Source of the DNA: CAYLLN01 sp036496265 | GTDB taxonomy: Bacteria > Planctomycetota > Planctomycetia > Pirellulales > Pirellulaceae | Direction of reading: 5' to 3' | Assembly: GCA_036496265.1 (NCBI GenBank) | Contig: DASXLL010000207.1 | Location: 1-27,334, forward strand | Length of the DNA: 27,334 nt | In this document: one piece after another, positions 23,534-27,334 of the stretch | How positions within the stretch are numbered: position 1 is the first letter of the stretch | Layout: each line of letters begins with the position of its first letter | Translations under genes and position numbers: made by a program | Notes under the pieces: generated by a model | Told to the model about the DNA's origin: nothing | Database searches by the model: none | The model's input: the letters and a program-made list of their open reading frames with translations, nothing else

Positions 23534-24610
23534 ATGACTAGTCTCTTAACTTCAATGACGAGCCGGAAAGGGCCGATCGCCAACCTCGCTGCCGAGGACC
23601 AGGTGCAACTATTTCCGTCGCTCGCCTATCCCAGCGGCGATGGCCGCTACTGGATCGTCAACATCCACGGTGATATTTCCTCGCAGCAGCCGGTGACCTT
23701 CAGTAAGCGGATGCTGCTGAAGCTCCTGCGGCGAACGATGCGGGCCACGGCTGAAGACTTCGCCACGCCACTCTTCCAAGAACGCATCCGCCGCTTCCTC
23801 GCCGCCGATCGCCCCGGCCGCCGCGTCGCCGTTCGCATCGGCGATGATATCCACAAGCTGCCCAAAAAATCGCGCCGCAACGGCCACTTCCACGCTTCAC
23901 TTCGAGTTCCAAAACATCTGGCCCAGGAGTGGGTCGAATCAGCAGCTATCGGCGGCGATAGATATTTACCGCTCGAAGTCGTCGATGCAGCGGCAACCGG
24001 CCGCGCATACCTCCTCGAGCACACCGGCCTCTCCGTCATCTCCGATATCGACGATACGCTGAAGCATTCGCACGTCGCCTGCAGGCGCACGCTGCTGACG
24101 AACACCTTCTTGCGGCCATACGAAACGATCCCCGGCATGGCGCCGCTCTTCCGGCAATGGTGGGCCGAAGGCGCCGCGTTCCACTACGTCTCATCCAGCC
24201 CCTGGCAACTCTACGATCACCTCACCGAGCACCTCGCCGACGAAGGTTTTCCGCCCGGCTCATTTCATCTAAAACTTTTCCGTCTCCGCGACCATCTGCT
24301 CCGCCGACTGCTCCTGCTCCGCCGCAGCGGCAAGCTCGGTGTCATCCGCGGCCTGCTGAAGATGTTCCCGCACCGCCGATTCCTCCTCGTCGGCGATTCC
24401 GGTGAGCACGATCCAGAAATCTACGGTGCCCTCGCCCGCCGCTATCCGCAACAAATCGCCGGCGTCTTCATTCGCCAACTCGCAGCCCCCCAAAAAGACC
24501 TTCGCCAAGACCTTCGCCGCCGCTACGGCCGTGCGTTCCGCCGCGTCGACCTGCGCCTCGTCCGCATTTTTGAAGACGCCGAAGAACTCGCCAACATCAA
24601 CATTCAATAG
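23534..24610 (+). CDS. App1-family phosphatidate phosphatase-like protein
   Basis: A 358-residue protein with the App1 catalytic domain (formerly DUF2183), a HAD-like phosphatase best known from yeast phosphatidate phosphatase App1. The catalytic box is SDIDDTLKHS (170-179, D-x-D-D-T form). The later HAD-like segments are YVSSSPWQLY (218-227) and LLVGDSGEHDPEIYG (284-298), with a Lys/Arg-rich stretch between. The N-terminal 150 residues contain WIVNIHGDISSQQP and may be an accessory beta domain. It would hydrolyse a phosphate from a lipid such as phosphatidic acid, the opposite of the PlsC-like gene nearby; that substrate is inferred from the family. No signal peptide is obvious. It converges with the acetyltransferase gene across a set of hairpins. 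Confidence 0.9.
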   Translation: MTSLLTSMTSRKGPIANLAAEDQVQLFPSLAYPSGDGRYWIVNIHGDISSQQPVTFSKRMLLKLLRRTMRATAEDFATPLFQERIRRFLAADRPGRRVAVRIGDDIHKLPKKSRRNGHFHASLRVPKHLAQEWVESAAIGGDRYLPLEVVDAAATGRAYLLEHTGLSVISDIDDTLKHSHVACRRTLLTNTFLRPYETIPGMAPLFRQWWAEGAAFHYVSSSPWQLYDHLTEHLADEGFPPGSFHLKLFRLRDHLLRRLLLLRRSGKLGVIRGLLKMFPHRRFLLVGDSGEHDPEIYGALARRYPQQIAGVFIRQLAAPQKDLRQDLRRRYGRAFRRVDLRLVRIFEDAEELANINIQ

Positions 24611-24630
24611 CCGCGACCAAACACTTCGTA

Positions 24631-24712
24631 GGGCGGGCCTCTGGCCGGCCCTGAACTCCCATGCGCGGTGCCAGAGTCCTCTGGCACCGCACTAACCCGA
24701 GGCTCTGCCTCG
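24631..24712. repeat. Cluster of three hairpins between convergent genes
   Basis: There are three adjacent palindromes. 24631-24651 pairs GGGCGGGCC with GGCCGGCCC around TCT (one mismatch). 24665-24690 pairs GCGGTGCCAGAG with CTCTGGCACCGC perfectly, with only 2 nt between the arms. 24698-24712 pairs CGAGGC with GCCTCG around TCT. They fill the gap between the stops at 24610 and 24735 and lack T-tracts. Position suggests a bidirectional stop or an interspersed repeat. Confidence 0.8.
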
Positions 24713-24734
24713 CGCGCAACACCGTGAGCGAGAA

Positions 24735-25289
24735 TCAGTTCGCCGCGCGAACCACCCGGCACGGATTCCCCGCCGCAAACACTCCTTCCGGCACATCCCT
24801 CGTCACCACACTCCCCGCCCCAATCACCGACTTCGAACCAATCGTCACTCCGGGACACAAAATCGCTCCGCCGCCGACCCAAACGTCCGATCCAATTGCA
24901 ATCGGCTTGGCAAACTCCTGCGTTCGCCGCAACTCCGCATTGAGTGGGTGCGTCGCGGTGTAAATCTGCACCGCCGGACCAAACATCGAATAGTCGCCGA
25001 TCTTCACCTCACAAACATCGAGCACCACGCAGTTGAAATTGAAGAACACGCGCTCACCGAGCACGATATTGAAACCGTAGTCGCAATAAAACGGCGGCTG
25101 AATCCATGCCGACTCGCCCCCTCGCCCCAGTAGCTTCTTCGAAATCTCGCGCCGCCTCTCCTGCTCGCGCTCCAAAGTCGCATTCAGCTGCCAGCACAAG
25201 TCCCTCGCCCGCTCCCTCGCCCTCACCAGCTCCGCATCCAGCGGATCATACAGCTCCCCCGCCAGCATTTTTTCCTTTTCCGTCGGCAT
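24735..25289 (-). CDS. Maltose/galactoside O-acetyltransferase-type hexapeptide protein
   Basis: A 184-residue left-handed beta-helix acetyltransferase of the Maa/LacA/NodL type. The N-terminal 55 residues (MLAGELYDPLDAELVRARERARDLC) are the maltose acetyltransferase helical domain. The hexapeptide region includes FNFNCVVLD, the catalytic-His segment IYTATHPLNAELR (His114), then repeats such as GSDVWVGGGAILCPGVTIG and the C-terminal VVTRDVPEGVFAAGNPCRVV. It would use acetyl-CoA to acetylate the hydroxyl of a sugar or sugar-containing acceptor in the cytoplasm. The true acceptor is unknown. Length is normal for the family. The gene stands alone, convergent with the App1 gene. Confidence 0.93.
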   Translation of the reverse strand: MPTEKEKMLAGELYDPLDAELVRARERARDLCWQLNATLEREQERRREISKKLLGRGGESAWIQPPFYCDYGFNIVLGERVFFNFNCVVLDVCEVKIGDYSMFGPAVQIYTATHPLNAELRRTQEFAKPIAIGSDVWVGGGAILCPGVTIGSKSVIGAGSVVTRDVPEGVFAAGNPCRVVRAAN

Positions 25290-25716
25290 GACAAAATCAC
25301 CGCTGCAAACAACGACCGAACGACATGAAACTCGTCAGCACGTATTGTTCCCAAAGCAAGAGGCATCGCACAACCAAGCCCGGCATCGCGACCCTGCGAG
25401 CGCACCCTACATACACTTTGCACCACAGCCAAAACTCCGATTCTCTAAGTGGCACAAGAAACAAAAAACGCCCCGCGTGGAACTGAACGCGGGGCGCGTC
25501 TCGAAGCGGCTCGCGTGCTGCCTCGTCACCTTCAAACGTATCCGCCAGTCTTCAACGTGGTGGCAAGAAACTTTCAAACAAGGAAAAACTCTTGCCGGAA
25601 TAGTCGATTCAATCGGTACAGCCCTCAATATCAACGGATTGGCGGTGAAATTAAAACTCCATATATCAAATAGCGTATATTCTCTTTAGCGGGTCATCCA
25701 TGGGAACAACGATATG
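25290..25716. other. Intergenic stretch with one terminator
   Basis: About 430 bp with no supportable gene. It contains the terminator at 25458-25495, listed separately. The part after it, especially 25650-25690, is AT-rich (CATATATCAAATAGCGTATAT) and may carry promoter elements, but I cannot define any. The 133-codon plus-strand frame at 25288-25689 is rejected because it spans the hairpin and has no family character. Confidence 0.6.
25458..25495 (-). terminator. Intrinsic terminator, minus strand
   Basis: On the minus strand a 9-bp perfect GC-rich stem (GCCCCGCGT with ACGCGGGGC, 25470-25495) with an 8-nt loop is followed directly by GTTTTTTGTTTC (25458-25469). That is the standard Rho-independent arrangement. 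It would end a transcript coming from about 25500-26000 on the minus strand, which supports the small gene at 25717-25908. Confidence 0.8.
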
Positions 25717-25908
25717 CTAACTGCTCGCGAGCTCGCTCTTACCGCGGCGATCGTCTTTGCCTTCTGCACCTGGTTCGTTGACCGGCAGTTCCTCTTCGCC
25801 GTCGTCGATGCTTTCCGCTAATCCGACGGCGTTCTCGGCCTTGGGGGTGACAAGGGTCTCGCCAGTGCTCCGCCCCGGTCGTATCAGCAATTCCGATTTC
25901 GCCGGCAT
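25717..25908 (-). CDS. Possible small acidic protein
   Basis: A candidate 63-residue protein starting MPAKSELLIRPGRSTGETLV. It has GGAGAG 2-6 nt before the ATG, an acidic middle (ESIDDGEEELPVN) and a charged C-terminus (GKDDRRGKSELASS). No family is recognised and no membrane helix is present. Support comes from the Shine-Dalgarno sequence and from an intrinsic terminator about 220 bp downstream on the same strand. It is divergent from the outer-membrane protein gene. The same frame is open further upstream to 26016, but that part lacks a good start. It could be chance coding. Confidence 0.4.
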   Translation of the reverse strand: MPAKSELLIRPGRSTGETLVTPKAENAVGLAESIDDGEEELPVNEPGAEGKDDRRGKSELASS

Positions 25909-26049
25909 TGCTCTCCAGTTTTGCCCCGCGCCAGCCGCCAATTGACTTCGGACCGCTGCTGGTCCTTCCCGAATACTACGAAATCGCTGCCACTCGCCGG
26001 CCGCGAGTCTTGCCAAAAATGCGCCCTATAAGGGCCAAAAGGATTTCCC

Positions 26050-27183
26050 GTGAAGACCAATGGATTGGTCCGCTGCGCTGCTCTTGCGCTTTCAGTTGCT
26101 CTCGCGACGGCCAACTTCGCCGAGGACGCCGTTGATTCCATCAGCGAATCCGTCAGCACTTCTTTCAGCGAATCCCTGACTGCGTCGGATACCGCCGATG
26201 CGTCCAGCGGCTCCCTTTTGGACGAAGCCAATTGCAATTGTTGCTGCCGCGGCAGCAGATTTTGGTTTGCCGGCGCCGAAGCCACCATGCTGCAAGCCAA
26301 CGTTCGCTCGGGCGGTCTGCTCACCGCGTCGTTCTCCGACACCACCGCGCCGGGCGTATCTACGATCGCCTTTCGCGACGGCGATGGCATTAATAAGCTC
26401 GGCGTTGCTCCGCGGCTCTGGATCGGACGTCAGCTTACTCAAAATTGGGGCATCGTCGCCCGCTACTGGGACCTCACCGTGGCCGAAAAGCAATTTCCCC
26501 AACAAAACCCCGCCATCCCTTCCACGGGCACCAACTTCGCCACGTTTGAGGAGCGCAATACCGCTCGACTTTACGCCGCCGATCTCGAGCTTATGCGCAG
26601 CTTCTATACTCTCGGCTGGAAAATCGACGCCCTCGGCGGCGTCCGCCGCGCCCACATCGATTGCACTTCCGATTTTCTCGCGTTCGGCGTCTTCACCACG
26701 GGCAACTTCATCAACCTAACGCTGCAAAATGGCTTTTCCTTCGACGGCGTGGGCGGAACCGGTGGTTTGCTGGGTCGCCGCCAAATCGGCAACTTGCCGC
26801 TCCAATTTCTCATCGGCGGCCGCTTCAGCTACCTCAGCGGCCATACCGACTCGTTTGCCCGCGCCGACGGCGCAGTCGCCTCTTCTCCCAGCGCGCCACT
26901 CGTCGGCGCCGGCACCGTCTCGCGCAACGAGTCGCCTGCCACCGCGACGATCGGGGAATTCCAAACCGGTCTGCAGCTCGACTATCCCCTCGCCGTAATC
27001 CCGGCCAGCGCCTTCCTCCGCACCTCGTTCGAATACCAGAACTGGATCATCCACGGCAAACCCACCGGCGGCGTCGGATTCGGGGGCACCATCGGCGAAA
27101 TTACCACGAACTCCTTCGCCAGCGGTGGCCTCGGCCGCGCCAACCTCGCCGGCGTTTCTATTGCCACCGGCATCAATTGGTAA
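26050..27183 (+). CDS. Outer-membrane beta-barrel protein (Lpg1974/BBP7-type)
   Basis: A 377-residue exported protein, GTG start at 26050 with AGGA about 6 nt upstream. The signal peptide spans roughly 1-24 (CAALALSVALATANFA). A Ser/Thr/Asp-rich linker follows, then a cysteine cluster CNCCCRGSRFWFAGAEATML (62-81), a pattern that often starts the barrel of planctomycete Lpg1974-like pore proteins. The rest has alternating hydrophobic strands typical of a beta-barrel (WIGRQLTQNWGIVARYWDLTV, LQFLIGGRFSYLSGH, FLRTSFEYQNWIIHG) and ends in aromatic Trp (GINW), as outer-membrane proteins recognised by the BAM machinery usually do. It is likely a porin or surface barrel; the cargo is unknown. An insertion sequence begins 15 bp after the stop. 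Confidence 0.85.
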   Translation: MKTNGLVRCAALALSVALATANFAEDAVDSISESVSTSFSESLTASDTADASSGSLLDEANCNCCCRGSRFWFAGAEATMLQANVRSGGLLTASFSDTTAPGVSTIAFRDGDGINKLGVAPRLWIGRQLTQNWGIVARYWDLTVAEKQFPQQNPAIPSTGTNFATFEERNTARLYAADLELMRSFYTLGWKIDALGGVRRAHIDCTSDFLAFGVFTTGNFINLTLQNGFSFDGVGGTGGLLGRRQIGNLPLQFLIGGRFSYLSGHTDSFARADGAVASSPSAPLVGAGTVSRNESPATATIGEFQTGLQLDYPLAVIPASAFLRTSFEYQNWIIHGKPTGGVGFGGTIGEITTNSFASGGLGRANLAGVSIATGINW

Positions 27184-27197
27184 GCTTCTGCGTCTAA

Positions 27198-27334
27198 GAG
27201 CCTATCCGAAAAGGATCCTCGTGTTTTCTGTAGTTTATGCGGCGGTGCGGTAGTGGAACGGCGGGCGGGACATGGGAGCGAGGCGACGGAGCATCACGTG
27301 AATGCTGCTTAATTGGATCATGGCCTCGCTCGAT
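27198..27334 (-). mobile_element. End of an insertion sequence, IS5-like, cut by the window edge
   Basis: GAGCCTATCCGAAAAGG at 27198-27214 looks like the terminal inverted repeat of an IS5-type element, and a transposase C-terminus reads inward from the right edge on the minus strand. The other end and any target duplication lie outside the window, so family and boundaries remain tentative. Confidence 0.65.
27235..27333 (-). CDS. Transposase, C-terminal 32 residues only
   Basis: A partial frame on the minus strand that reads EAMIQLSSIHVMLRRLAP, then HYRTAA before TAA at 27235-27237. The A-M-I-x-L-x-S-I-H-x-M-L-R-R-L pattern is typical of the C-terminal end of DDE transposases of the IS5 group. 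The remainder of the gene lies beyond position 27334. The stop codon lies 37 bp inside the presumed element end. Confidence 0.7.
   Translation of the reverse strand, partial: SSEAMIQLSSIHVMLRRLAPMSRPPFHYRTAA

Noticed and set aside
25288..25689. 133-codon plus-strand open frame
   Set aside because: It spans a strong terminator hairpin, overlaps the start of the acetyltransferase and shows no domain or signal.

Overview
The window looks like chromosomal DNA from a planctomycete, probably of the Pirellulales type. The main signs are two DUF1559 proteins with prepilin-like N-termini, small lipoproteins with a carboxypeptidase-regulatory-like fold, a secreted repeat protein ending in a Hint domain, a YHYH protein, a Cys-cluster outer-membrane beta-barrel of the Lpg1974 type, an EF-hand secreted protein and several planctomycete-style interspersed palindromes. 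The coding DNA is GC-rich, so many long antisense reading frames exist and were ignored. This assignment rests on gene content, not on any database search.

Layout. 1-3160: two adjacent small SET-domain proteins, a secreted conserved hypothetical, and a glucose-dehydrogenase-like medium-chain dehydrogenase, all on the plus strand, ending in a long imperfect palindrome. 3161-5200 (minus): a zinc-ribbon membrane protein and an HD-domain phosphohydrolase, 6 bp apart. 5201-7972: a repeat-bearing intergenic region, a double zinc-ribbon protein, a DUF1559 gene and a divergent small lipoprotein. 8044-12582 (all minus): EF-hand protein, DUF1559 protein with a lipoprotein just downstream, and the large secreted Hint protein. 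12778-17674 (plus): a TPR/glycosyltransferase/FkbM-methyltransferase fusion, an FKBP-type prolyl isomerase and a YHYH protein. 17858-19902 (plus): an EVE-domain gene broken by one in-frame stop, then four consecutive small genes that each encode one N-terminal membrane helix followed by a charged coiled-coil-like tail. 19906-25289: a MATE transporter, a PlsC-type acyltransferase, an ATP-grasp ligase, an App1-type phosphatase and a hexapeptide O-acetyltransferase. 25290-27334: a mostly empty stretch with one convincing minus-strand terminator and a possible 63-residue gene, then the outer-membrane protein and the end of an insertion sequence that starts 15 bp after its stop codon.

How the genes fit together. 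Much of the content serves the cell envelope: secreted or lipidated proteins, pseudopilin-like proteins, a porin-like barrel, a periplasmic foldase, phospholipid-directed enzymes and a glycosyltransferase fusion. No classical defence island, prophage or CRISPR array is visible. The least explained parts are the four-gene array of small membrane/coiled-coil proteins, the paired SET proteins, the Hint protein with a short non-toxin tail, and a set of intergenic elements with different sequences but one shared design: purine-rich arms built from 9-nt units, arranged as inverted repeats.
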